Positions 18,595-28,000 of a DNA stretch of 64,000 nt are shown one piece after another. Position 1 is the stretch's first letter, and each line of letters opens with the position of its first letter. A program made the translations under genes and the position numbers. Source of the stretch: Massilioclostridium coli (GTDB lineage: Bacteria > Bacillota > Clostridia > Oscillospirales > Ruminococcaceae); assembly GCF_900095865.1 (NCBI RefSeq), contig NZ_FMIZ01000007.1, positions 1,634,312 through 1,698,311 of the forward strand, in the 5' to 3' direction. The notes beneath the pieces were generated by a model. That model searched no databases, had not been told where the DNA came from, and worked only from the letters and a program-made list of their open reading frames with translations.

Positions 18595-19143
18595 GTGGTA
18601 CCCATAAATATTGGTATCATTTTATTCATAATTTTTCTTCCAGTCTGTTTGCCGCTAGCATTTTTATCAACACACAAATCTGAAAACAAACCGGGTAAAG
18701 CAATTTCCGATGACAATTTTACTGTTTCAATTCCAAGTACAGTTATAATAATTGGAATACTATGTAATATAACATCGTGTGCTGTTTTACTTGGATTCAC
18801 ATTCTTTTCAAAAGAACTTCCCCATTTTATTTTTTACTGTATCTTTGGTTTATTCTTTTGGTTGGGGATATATCTGATTTTAAAAACACTTGCTTGGAAG
18901 GTAGTAATAAAAGGGGAAAAAATAACCGTTTTTTCTTTTTTTAAAAAACCTTATTCTTTTACTTTCAGTGAAATTTCTTCTGTAGTACGTCAGGTAAAGC
19001 AAAATCAGGTAAACTCTGAAAGAATCGTTATCAAAACAATTACTGGAAAAAAACTAATAGTAGAAAATATGGAAATCTCCTATAATAGGTTTGCAAAAAA
19101 AATTCAAATGCAAGTTAAAAAAGAGAAATTGATTGGATTTTAA
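18595..19143 (+). CDS. Hypothetical membrane protein with PH-like C-terminal domain
   Basis: A protein of about 180 aa. Two or three hydrophobic segments lie in the first 100 residues (IGIILFIIFLPVCLPLAFL, then VIIIGILCNITSCAVLLGF and a third). A beta-rich cytoplasmic C-terminus (KVVIKGEKITVFSFFKKPYSF, then IVIKTITGKKLIVEN) resembles bPH-type domains; I recall similar clostridial proteins under DUF6560. The start is uncertain: the GTG at 18595 overlaps the AGGAGG itself, while ATA at 18604 lies at ideal spacing and no ATG is available before the first helix is lost. It is an isolated gene on the plus strand. Confidence 0.6.
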   Translation: MVPINIGIILFIIFLPVCLPLAFLSTHKSENKPGKAISDDNFTVSIPSTVIIIGILCNITSCAVLLGFTFFSKELPHFIFYCIFGLFFWLGIYLILKTLAWKVVIKGEKITVFSFFKKPYSFTFSEISSVVRQVKQNQVNSERIVIKTITGKKLIVENMEISYNRFAKKIQMQVKKEKLIGF

Positions 19144-19214
19144 ACATTGAGTAACCCCTTAACCATTCTCTATGAATATGCATTGTATAGGGTCATACTA
19201 GAAAAAAGTAAAAA

Positions 19215-19241
19215 GCCTGTTTAGGAATATCTTAAACAGGC
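19215..19241 (-). terminator. Terminator after pepD
   Basis: A nine-base stem, GCCTGTTTA with TAAACAGGC, is followed by T-rich sequence on the minus strand, just past the pepD stop codon. Confidence 0.75.
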
Positions 19242-19255
19242 AAACAAGGTCATGC

Positions 19256-20686
19256 TTAACAGCTTGTTTCGATATGATTTGCCAATGTAGCCAGTAACTC
19301 TCTCAAAAATTTCCACATCCGTTCTACTGACGCCAAATCAGCGGATTCTTTTACCGTATGCACAAAATGCAGATCCGGCCCAAACGAAAGGATATCCAAA
19401 TCCGGCATTGCCTGGGCAAAATACCCACATTCCAAACCCGCATGTACAGCAAAAATTTCGGGTTTCCTGCCATATAATTTTTGATATACCTGTACCGCTG
19501 TGTCACGCAACGGAGAATCCTTACGATAGCTCCAATGTGGGTAATCTCCAAAAAATTCAATGGTACCACCACATAACCGGGTTAGTTCCTCAAGCTGCTT
19601 TACTACCTGCTGCTTCCTGCTGGCTACACTGCTACGGATCGAGCCAGTTAATACAAGAGCTTCCCCACACTGTTCCAATGAACCCATATTATTGGAAGTT
19701 TCCACCAGACCTTCCATTGCAGCGTTGTTGTGCAACACACCGTTTGGCATCAAAGTTAGCAACCCTACAAGAGCATCAACAGTATTAGAAGAAAATACAG
19801 TTGAAACAGAGGAAGGCAACTCTTTTACAGCAATCGAAATTGTATCGCTAAACTGTAATTCTTGTTGAAATTCCCTTTCAAATTGCTGTAAATCCTTCTG
19901 CAATTTTTGCTGATCTTGTGGACGAACAGCCAACACCATACTAGCATCACGGGAAATAACATTGGCATGGCCTTTACACTGAATTTTGGATAAACAAGCG
20001 TATTTCCGAATCTTTTGCAATATACGGCCACACATTTGGATGGCATTTCCACGCTCCAGATGGATTGCCATACCGGAATGCCCACCCTGTAATCCTTCTA
20101 AGCTTACATGATATCCCACGAAATCAGATACTGATTGATCCTGTACTGGAAGTTTGATATGTGTCCTGACTCCCCCTGCGCACCCAGTGCAAAAAGTTTG
20201 TTCCTCCTCAGAATCCATATTGATCAGACAACTTCCTTTTAATTTGGAATAATCCAAACCAGCGGCACCACGTAATCCATCCTCTTCCTGAACTGTAAAT
20301 ACCACTTCCAAGTTAGGGTAATAAAAATCTTCGCTTGCTAAAACAGCCAGATAATAGGCAACTGCCATGCCATTATCCGCTCCCAATGTAGTGCCTACTG
20401 CTTTCAACATGCCATTTTTTTCTTCCAGCAACAATCCATCTTCATAGGAACGGGTACCATCACTAACATATACCATATCCATATGCGCCTGTAAAATGAC
20501 AGTTGGCCCCTGATACCCTGGAAGATTAGATGGCTTCCGCATAATAACATTGTACATTTCATCCTGTTCCGCTTCCAACTGATGCCGCTTTGCGAACTCC
20601 ATCAAAAAATCGCTGATCCTTTTTTCATCGTAAGTGGCATGGGGGATTTTAGCGATTTCCTTAAAATAATCCAATACAATACTCAT
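19256..20686 (-). CDS. pepD: Aminoacyl-histidine dipeptidase (PepD, M20 family)
   Basis: A 476-aa di-zinc metallopeptidase that cleaves Xaa-His dipeptides such as carnosine. M20 motifs are intact: QAHMDMV with His68 and Asp70, GADNGMA with the bridging Asp104, and EEDGLRG with the catalytic Glu pair at 134-135; a later HAGLECGYF holds the last metal ligand. The start at 20686 has AAAGGTGATC at proper spacing; the longer reading extends through the upstream terminator. It lies downstream of, but separated by a terminator from, the microcompartment gene. Confidence 0.9.
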   Translation of the reverse strand: MSIVLDYFKEIAKIPHATYDEKRISDFLMEFAKRHQLEAEQDEMYNVIMRKPSNLPGYQGPTVILQAHMDMVYVSDGTRSYEDGLLLEEKNGMLKAVGTTLGADNGMAVAYYLAVLASEDFYYPNLEVVFTVQEEDGLRGAAGLDYSKLKGSCLINMDSEEEQTFCTGCAGGVRTHIKLPVQDQSVSDFVGYHVSLEGLQGGHSGMAIHLERGNAIQMCGRILQKIRKYACLSKIQCKGHANVISRDASMVLAVRPQDQQKLQKDLQQFEREFQQELQFSDTISIAVKELPSSVSTVFSSNTVDALVGLLTLMPNGVLHNNAAMEGLVETSNNMGSLEQCGEALVLTGSIRSSVASRKQQVVKQLEELTRLCGGTIEFFGDYPHWSYRKDSPLRDTAVQVYQKLYGRKPEIFAVHAGLECGYFAQAMPDLDILSFGPDLHFVHTVKESADLASVERMWKFLRELLATLANHIETSC

Positions 20687-20713
20687 TTCGATCACCTTTC
20701 TAACCATATGATA

Positions 20714-20753
20714 AAAACGTTTTGGGAATGCCATAAAGCCTCCAAAACGTTTT
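20714..20753 (-). terminator. Terminator after the microcompartment shell gene
   Basis: A 12-base arm, AAAACGTTTTGG (20714-20725), pairs with CCAAAACGTTTT (20742-20753). T runs on both strands make it potentially bidirectional. It lies between the shell gene and pepD. Confidence 0.7.
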
Positions 20754-20763
20754 TGTTTTTTCT

Positions 20764-21474
20764 TTATAAATAGGGTGTCTTTACCGGGTCGGGATATTCT
20801 CCCATGGTACACAAAAGTTGAATCCCTGTTTCCCGCGCTTTTATTACTGCCTGACGGACTGCATCCGCTTCCCCGCTGATTGTGATAACCACTTCGTTGG
20901 AAAAACTGGTCCCCTGGGTTGGAGTTCCATAACTGACCAGTTCCACCCCTGCTGATTTCATTGCCAAATCCGCAATAACCATCCCAATCGGTGCCGGGCA
21001 GGAACAGATAAAACCAAACGCTTTATCAACAGGAGCGCCAAACGCCATATGAATTGCTTTCCCAGCCCGAGCGGTAAACTGTACTTCCAAATGCCCAGCC
21101 TCACTGATATAAAGTTCCCCCGCGTTCTGGTCAATCAACTTTAAAGAAAGTTCCACTGCCTGGCGGACATCGGAAACATCTTTTCCTCCAATGATAATAA
21201 AGTTACCATGTCCACCGCCGCTTTTGGTATCACGTGGCAATTCTATGGATAATACTTCAATATTACTCATTTTAGCGGCATCATCCACAGCCTTAATCTG
21301 GGCGCCAGCACCAGTACGGGAACCTATTAAACCAATGGTAGGATAGGTTAAATCCAAGTTCATTCTACTGCGCAGTTGCTCATCCACATTGGCGATTACC
21401 AACCCAATGGTATCAGCAGCAGCAGTCCCAACAAATTCTGGTACACCTGGCAGTTGGTTGAGTATGTTTGTCAT
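20764..21474 (-). CDS. PduB-like tandem-BMC microcompartment shell protein (orphan)
   Basis: A 236-aa protein with two tandem BMC domains that match PduB-type trimeric shell proteins from memory: FVGTAAADTIGLVIANVDEQL at about 15-35, then GLIGSRTGAGAQIKAVDDAA, IELPRDTKSGGGHGNFIIIGG, and GTSFSNEVVITISGEADAVRQA in the second domain. Such proteins tile bacterial microcompartment shells and may form gated pores. No other shell or enzyme gene of a microcompartment is in the window, and the gene has its own promoter and terminator. It could complement a locus elsewhere or form its own assembly. Confidence 0.85.
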   Translation of the reverse strand: MTNILNQLPGVPEFVGTAAADTIGLVIANVDEQLRSRMNLDLTYPTIGLIGSRTGAGAQIKAVDDAAKMSNIEVLSIELPRDTKSGGGHGNFIIIGGKDVSDVRQAVELSLKLIDQNAGELYISEAGHLEVQFTARAGKAIHMAFGAPVDKAFGFICSCPAPIGMVIADLAMKSAGVELVSYGTPTQGTSFSNEVVITISGEADAVRQAVIKARETGIQLLCTMGEYPDPVKTPYL

Positions 21475-21539
21475 TGTATCGAAATCCTTCTCTTAATATT
21501 CAGTAAAAGATCCTATTCATTCCATATAAAATCAATTTT

Positions 21540-21568
21540 ATTATACCGGATAAAAGGGAAAAAATCAA
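21540..21568 (-). promoter_or_regulatory. Promoter of the microcompartment shell gene
   Basis: On the minus strand TTGATT (21563-21568), a 17-base spacer and TATAAT (21540-21545), about 65 bases before the ATG. Confidence 0.7.
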
Positions 21569-21590
21569 CTCCAATTCTCACAACTGCCTT

Positions 21591-22526
21591 TTATAGCAAG
21601 GTTTGGTTTTGAAAAGACGGGATAAAACTTTCGGAGGCCGCTTCTCCTTCCTGTACAAAGACATGTTCCAACCCCATTTGGAGGGCATACTCCAATAATT
21701 CGTCATATTCCTCCTGGGTTACCTTCCTATTTAACTCTGAATAGGATTCTACCCAGGATAGCGGTGTATACTGGCTCATCAAACTGAAATACGCCTGGTC
21801 CTTCCAGTGTTTTGCGAACCAGTGTACCACTGTTTTTGAATCTTCCAGTTGACCAGGCAGCAATAAATGCCGGACAATTGTGCCGGATAGCATCCTTCCA
21901 TCCGAATCAAATACGGGGATTCCGGTTTGACGTATCATCTCCTGGACCGCTTGTTTCGCATAGGTAAAATAATGCTTTGCGTGGGAGTACTTCAAAGCAA
22001 GCTGTTCCTCATAATATTTGAAATCCGGCAGATAAATATCCACCAATCCATCCAACAATTGCAGAGAGGAAACGGATTCATACCCACTGCAATTATAAAC
22101 AACCGGCAGAGAAAACCCTTGTTGTTTAGCTCTCTGGAGGGCAATCACAATCTGAACTATATAATGGGTTGGGGTAACCAAATTCAAATTTAACGCACCT
22201 TGTTCTTCCAGACGGAAAAATATCTCTACTAACCGGTCTACATCAATGGTTTGTCCAATATCCTGTGTGCTGATTTCATAGTTTTGGCAGAACACGCACT
22301 GCATATTGCAATGGGAAAAAAAGACGGTTCCAGAACCGGCGGTTCCAGACAAACAGGGTTCTTCCCAAAAATGGAGGGCTGTTCGTGCCACCTGTATCTC
22401 TTTTCCAATCGCACGGCAAAATCCTTGCTTCCCTTCTAAACGGTCTACACCACAATTTCTGGGGCAAAGTCGACATTCTTTCAATAGAGCCCAAAGTTCT
22501 TCCTCAGTGAATTTCTGTAACTTCAT
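21591..22526 (-). CDS. Radical SAM protein (PflA/AmmeMemoRadiSam-like, COG1313 type)
   Basis: A 311-aa protein with the radical SAM CxxxCxxC cluster motif CNMQCVFC at residues 73-80, followed by QNYEIS. An additional N-terminal cysteine set, CRLCPRNCGVDR with a later GFC (18-37), resembles the PflX/PflA-like subfamily that lacks an assigned substrate. The start at the ATG 22526 follows GAGG and lies inside the end of ilvA, so the two are coupled. It may activate a glycyl-radical enzyme or modify another substrate, but no partner is nearby. Confidence 0.75.
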   Translation of the reverse strand: MKLQKFTEEELWALLKECRLCPRNCGVDRLEGKQGFCRAIGKEIQVARTALHFWEEPCLSGTAGSGTVFFSHCNMQCVFCQNYEISTQDIGQTIDVDRLVEIFFRLEEQGALNLNLVTPTHYIVQIVIALQRAKQQGFSLPVVYNCSGYESVSSLQLLDGLVDIYLPDFKYYEEQLALKYSHAKHYFTYAKQAVQEMIRQTGIPVFDSDGRMLSGTIVRHLLLPGQLEDSKTVVHWFAKHWKDQAYFSLMSQYTPLSWVESYSELNRKVTQEEYDELLEYALQMGLEHVFVQEGEAASESFIPSFQNQTLL

Positions 22527-23706
22527 ATCCGGCCTCAACCAAAGCTTTTCGGATCTCCTCTACCTGTTCATGGTCACGGGTTTCCATCGTCAGTTTCAAG
22601 AAACATGCGTTTACCGCCATGTTTTCACCCGCACGGTCATGGTGTACCGCAACCACATTAGCGCCCAAATCAGCAACAATGGTAGAAACCCGCTGCAGCT
22701 CCCCTGGTTTATCCGTCAACGCAATAGTAAAGTTGGCTGTCCTTCCTGCTTTTAATAGTCCACGGGTAATCACACGGGACAAAATATTCACATCAATATT
22801 CCCACCAGAAACCAGGCATACCACCCGTTTTCCAACAACATCTACTTTATTGAACAAAGCCGCCGCAACAGCTACTGCTCCTGCACCTTCTGCAATCAAT
22901 TTTTGTTCTTCAATCAAAGCCAAAATTGCGCTGGATACTTCATCATCTGTTACAGTGACAATATCGTCTACATACTTTTTACAGAGTTCATAGGTAATAT
23001 CCCCTGGCTTTTTCACCGCAATACCATCGGCAATCGTCGCAACAGATTTCAGTTCTTCCATATGTCCATGTTTTACTGCGTTAAACATAGAAGGAGCACC
23101 AGCAGACTGCACCCCATATACTTTGCAATGGGGGTTTAAACTTTTGATGGCATACGCAACACCAGCAATTAATCCGCCCCCACCAACTGGTACGATTACT
23201 GCATCCACATCCGGTAACTGATCCAGAATTTCCAAACCAATTGTTCCCTGGCCTGCAATGACCTCATCATCATCAAAAGGATGGATAAAAGTCCGCCCTG
23301 TTTCTTTTTGCAATTCCAATGCTTTTTGGTAAGCATCATCATAAGCACCTTTGACCAAAACCACTTGGGCACCATATTTTTTCGTTGCTTCTACTTTGGA
23401 AATAGGGGCGCCTTCTGGAATACAAATCATAGCAGGGATATTCCCTTTTTGTGCAGCCAAAGCCACTCCTTGAGCATGATTGCCGGCGGAGCAGGCAATG
23501 ACCCCTTTTTGTTTTTCTTCTTCGGAAAGCTCTGCCATCTTACAGTAGGCTCCTCTTACTTTAAAGGACCCCGTTACCTGTAAATTCTCTGTTTTCAAAT
23601 AAATCCTTGCGTCCGGCCGCAATTTTTGGGCATAAATCAAATCTGTTTTACGGGCCACATTTTTTAATACATAAGCTGCATGATAAATTTTGTCCAAAGT
23701 CAACAT
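22504..23706 (-). CDS. ilvA: Threonine ammonia-lyase with C-terminal ACT domain
   Basis: A 400-aa PLP enzyme converting threonine to 2-oxobutanoate. The PLP lysine is Lys49 in GSFKVRGAY; SAGNHAQGVA binds the PLP phosphate side, and the glycine loop is VPVGGGGLIAG. The last 80 residues form one ACT domain (FTIALTDKPGELQRVSTIVA). This short single-ACT form is common in Gram-positive bacteria and can be biosynthetic or catabolic. An Ile-type T-box upstream supports a role in isoleucine synthesis. The ATG follows GAGGATGG. Confidence 0.9.
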   Translation of the reverse strand: MLTLDKIYHAAYVLKNVARKTDLIYAQKLRPDARIYLKTENLQVTGSFKVRGAYCKMAELSEEEKQKGVIACSAGNHAQGVALAAQKGNIPAMICIPEGAPISKVEATKKYGAQVVLVKGAYDDAYQKALELQKETGRTFIHPFDDDEVIAGQGTIGLEILDQLPDVDAVIVPVGGGGLIAGVAYAIKSLNPHCKVYGVQSAGAPSMFNAVKHGHMEELKSVATIADGIAVKKPGDITYELCKKYVDDIVTVTDDEVSSAILALIEEQKLIAEGAGAVAVAAALFNKVDVVGKRVVCLVSGGNIDVNILSRVITRGLLKAGRTANFTIALTDKPGELQRVSTIVADLGANVVAVHHDRAGENMAVNACFLKLTMETRDHEQVEEIRKALVEAGYEVTEIH

Positions 23707-23840
23707 TACAATCCATCCTCACTTTTTGATATCTTGCCGATACAATTAAGAATATTTTGGTCAGATTATTTTCCTTAAACATTACATTGTTTTCTTAATG
23801 TAATTATGTTACGGAATGGTTTATTTTATAAAAGGAAAAT

Positions 23841-24115
23841 AAAAAAACCTTCGTCTCTATCCAAAGAGACGAAGGCAATAACTCCGCGGTACCACTCTAT
23901 TTGCTGCAAAAAAATGCAGCCCCTTAACCGTATCCAATAATACGTTCTCTTGTTAACGGTGAGAAACCGGCCTGGCTTAATCTTGAACTACTCAATTTCA
24001 GCTGGCTGCTCAAGGGTGATTTCCATCGCAGATTTTGGGTTACCTTTCACCATCCGGCAACTCTCTGAACCAAAGTTTCTGGATTTCTTCCCTTTCAACG
24101 CAATTTTATTATTCT
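23841..24115 (-). ncRNA. T-box leader (Ile specifier) controlling ilvA
   Basis: On the minus strand a classical T-box leader is visible: AGAGAG and GGTGAAAGG stem I elements, a specifier-loop context GGAA-ATC-ACCC with the ATC (Ile) codon at 24018-24020, and the T-box TGGTACCGCG at 23885-23894. It ends in a terminator, stem 23848-23858 with 23865-23875, followed by seven T. Uncharged tRNA-Ile would stabilise the antiterminator and let RNA polymerase reach ilvA about 135 bases further on. The N base of UGGN is U, matching a discriminator A. Confidence 0.9.
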
Positions 24116-24121
24116 AAATTT

Positions 24122-24150
24122 AGTTTATTCTTTTTATTTCCATTTGTCAA
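24122..24150 (-). promoter_or_regulatory. Promoter of the T-box/ilvA unit
   Basis: On the minus strand TTGACA (24145-24150), a 17-base spacer and TAAACT (24122-24127), directly before the T-box leader. Confidence 0.7.
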
Positions 24151-24256
24151 GTAGTAAAATTAAAATAATTTAATAAAAAGTATTCGGTTTATATCGCCAG
24201 CCTTCTTATATCACTAACGTAAGCCCTGTTTTCCTCATTGCCGATCATATCGAAAT

Positions 24257-24303
24257 AAAAAAATCCCTGCAACTGGTAAGGAGACAATTCCAATTGCAGG
24301 GAT
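24257..24303 (-). terminator. Orphan terminator-like hairpin
   Basis: A 14-base stem (24263-24276 with 24290-24303, one G-T pair on one strand) is followed on the minus strand by a run of seven T. It reads as a minus-strand terminator, but no minus-strand gene lies upstream of it for 7 kb. Confidence 0.55.
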
Positions 24304-25053
24304 GAAAATTCACAAATGGGGCTTATGAATTTTCAAAAAATATATAAAGAATGAGAAAAGAGAAGAAAAAAGCTAATTTGTTTGTTTTATTACTAGATAT
24401 TATTTTTTATTAGCAATAAAACTGTTTTCTTCTTACAATTAAAGTTTAACTGAAATAAAATAAAAAGTCAATATATAATTGAAAAACTGATAAACGGTTA
24501 AATAACAATAAAATATGCTCATTTTGCAATCAAAAACAATCATCCATTTTTGATAACGATTATAACCAAATCCAATCCAAACAATTTGATAATTACTTTC
24601 ACATTTAATTAAATAAAAGTTGATTATCTAAACTACTGTTATTAAACCAAAAATAGTTTCAATATAATATTTTTATCCATATAATATCTATATTTCCAAA
24701 ATAGTAATTATGGTAAAAATCATCCAATTTATGAAAGTTAATTTACCCTAATTTTGATTATTTATGATTGTAAGTCGATTGATTTTGATTTTTTTATCGC
24801 TTTTTATCATTTTTTTCATTAATAATTGACTTTTCTCCACTTTGTATATATTATATAATCAAGTACATAAATTATACCGATTTTAAAAAAGAAAATAGTA
24901 ATTATTTACATAATTTATGTTTTGGGCGCATTTCATTTCCAATCTAAAAAATGATTATTTCATTCTAAAGGAGGGTTGTAACTAATAAAAAAAGAGAAAT
25001 TGGAAATTGAAATAAATTAAAATTTGCAGGCTTTTTTGAAAAGGAGGTCAAAA
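24304..25053. other. AT-rich spacer before the GH127-type gene
   Basis: About 750 bases of extremely AT-rich DNA with no coding signal. It holds the promoter at 24826-24854 and a long leader of about 190 bases before the ATG. A LacI/cre-like TGATAACGATTATA at 24551-24564 is too weak and too far upstream to call. Confidence 0.5.
24826..24854 (+). promoter_or_regulatory. Promoter of the GH127-type gene
   Basis: TTGACT (24826-24831), a 17-base spacer and TATTAT (24849-24854), about 200 bases before the start codon. Confidence 0.55.
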
Positions 25054-28000
25054 ATGAACCGAAAGTTACGCAAAATAATTAGCGCAGCAACCGCTGCTGC
25101 AATTTTAGCATCATCCTTGGCAACTGGAGGCTTAACAGTTAGCGCAGCTGCGCCATCTGAACCCATCCAAACGTTCCAGGAAGTTTGGGGAATGGAAGAT
25201 GTTACAGGGGAACAGCTTCGGGCTTCTATTGGTGATGCTTATGGGATGATCCGGGATAACATTTTTACATTGGATATTGCAGAAGGAAAAGGTGTAGATG
25301 GCAGCAATGCTATTGCATGGACCAATACTGCTTCTTCCCCAAATTATAGCGATATCGACCTACGTTACCATGAATTAGAAAATAGGCAGACAGATTGGTC
25401 CGGTGCAGAAGAAGTTTGGTTCCATGTGGACTTTAGGGAATATGGAACTATGGAACCACAAATCCGCTTTGCTTTCCAAGAAACTGTTTATCAGGAAGAT
25501 GGAACATCCCTGAATGTTCAACATGCTCTTTCTATGAAATCAGGGGCATTATACTATTATAATGATGGGTTAAACTGGATTCCAGGAGAAGTGGATGGTA
25601 GCCAAAGGATGACTTTCCCAGTAGGGTTTAATGGTTGGGTTCGTATTCCACTGGATATGTCTACTTTTTCCGCATATTGGAATGGCTATGATGATATGTA
25701 TTTAAAAGATGTAAATCAGTTAAATATGCACATTGTGGGCAACGATACTACATTAAATAAAACAGCATACTTAGATAGTTTTGGCATTGTTGGCCAAGGC
25801 TTTTCAGACAAACTGCCCTCACAAGGAAATTACTCCTATAAAGAAATGTGGGGAGTAGAAGGAATCACCGATTTGCCAGGAATGTTGGGCGACTTCTATG
25901 GCATGTTAAACAAATATTATGATTTAAGTGTTTCCGAAGACAAAGGATTCAATGGAAGTTCTGCCTTGGCGTGGAAAATCAATCAATCTACAGCCGGTTT
26001 GCCAAATTCCGATGTGGATATCCGCTTATGGAGCGAAGCTTGTACAATAAAAGATACCAATGGTACTGGCGCGGAAGAACTTTGGTTCTATGCGGATGCT
26101 ACCGAATTTGGAGACCAACCAACAGAGATTCGGTTCGCTTTCCAAGAAGATACTACAGATGGATTCCAACATGCACTCCAACTGGTAAATGGGACAACTT
26201 ACCAAACAAATGATGGTAAAGCATGGACAACCAAAAAAGTAGAAAATAACTTGATTACTTTGGATGCAGGGTTTAAAGGTTGGGTTCGTATTCCACTAAG
26301 CAATGCTACCTTTACTCAATATTGGTCATCTGGTGGAAATGTAACCACAGTTTGTTATACTTCTATTAACCAATTTAACATGCATGTCAATTCCAATGAC
26401 AGCAACATTGGCAAGACTCTCTATTTAGATGGATTTGGATTTGTAGGAAATGTGAATGGCGTGGATTTACCAGTAGAACCTGTTGATCCAACAATAGGAG
26501 CTCCTATATTTAACCAAAACATTTTAAACAATCCAAATTTAACTTGTTATAAAAATGGTTCTGCTCCAATTACCGATGCTAGTGCGACCAGTGAAACCAG
26601 CAGCAGGTTGACCTACCGCACATTTGGTGCTGCTCATGGCCAGGCATATATCAATCAGGATTCTGGTATGTTGTTGTATATTCCCAATCAAGGCTTCTCT
26701 GGAACTGATACCTTTACTGTTCGGGTAACGGATGAACAACTTCGTATGGCAACAATTCAAATCAATGTAACCGTATCCGAGGAAACTGATCCAAATGCTG
26801 GTGAAACGATTGATCCACCATCTCCAGAATATCCAGAAACACCTGACGCTCCAACTATGCCAAAACCGGACACAGAACGAGCAGTTAGCTTGTTAAAGGA
26901 TTTTGGATTGGAAGGATATGTTGGAGAAAATATTCAGGGTAATATTGACCAATGGCAAGTAAATGCTTTAAAAGATAACCCTAATATTATCGAACAGATT
27001 GAATCCGTAACCGCAGGAGATGGAAAAATTGCATTAAGCAGTATTTTATCCGATGCTAGTGGAGCATTAGGTCAAGGTATTTACAAATTGGATATTAACG
27101 AGTACAAAGGCTATGATGGAACACAGGCTGTCCAATGGACTAGCCTAAAAAATACACCTCTTACCGCTGATACAGATGTACGATTTGTTGGCGATAGTAC
27201 TGCTACAATCGATTGGACTGGTGCAAAAGAGGTCTGGTTCTATCTTGATAATACCGAAATGACCTCTGGTAATCTGGAATTCCGATTTGCTTTTGAGGAA
27301 CAAAATATTACCGGAAAAAAAGGAAGAGAATCCTGGCAGATGAAAGACGGTTCCAAAGCATATTTATGCGGTGATGGTGTAAACTGGACAGAATCTACTG
27401 TATCCAATCGTGCATTTTTGATTCCTGCTCAATTCAAAGGTTGGATCAAAATCGCCCTGACGCCAGAAGTATTTGAAGTGTATTGGGATGAATTAGGAGA
27501 AGAACAACATACAATTGACTTAAAAGACGTTCACCAATTCCAATTGAGAATCCATCCAAATGAGGATACTGTGGACAAGAGCTTTTATTTAGACAATTTT
27601 GCAATTGTTGGTAATGTAAATGGAACTGAAGCAGCTCCTGTTGCAATTTCATCCGAAGATAGTTTCAAAACTGTTTGGAACATGGATTCCTTGAAACAAT
27701 CTTCCCAATATACTGGGGCATTGGTTGCTTGGTATGATGAGTTTCCAGGAAAATTATTGACTGGTATTTCCTATAGCTATTTGTTAAATCCAGATCCAGA
27801 CCTATTGGTTGCTGGAAATGAATTGGCGGACGCTATGACAAACGCACAAGGAAAAGATGGTTATTTAGGAATCTATGCAGGAAATTCCGTTATGGGCGGA
27901 CAAGGAAGCAACTGGGATGTTTGGGGACATTACCATTCCATCTATGGCCTATATAACTGGTATAAAATTACAGGAAACCAAACTTACTTGAATACAGCAA

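Noticed and set aside
24551..24564. LacI/CcpA-like operator TGATAACGATTATA upstream of the GH127-type gene
   Set aside because: Two or more mismatches to the cre consensus in very AT-rich DNA, and about 270 bases upstream of the promoter; too weak to call.
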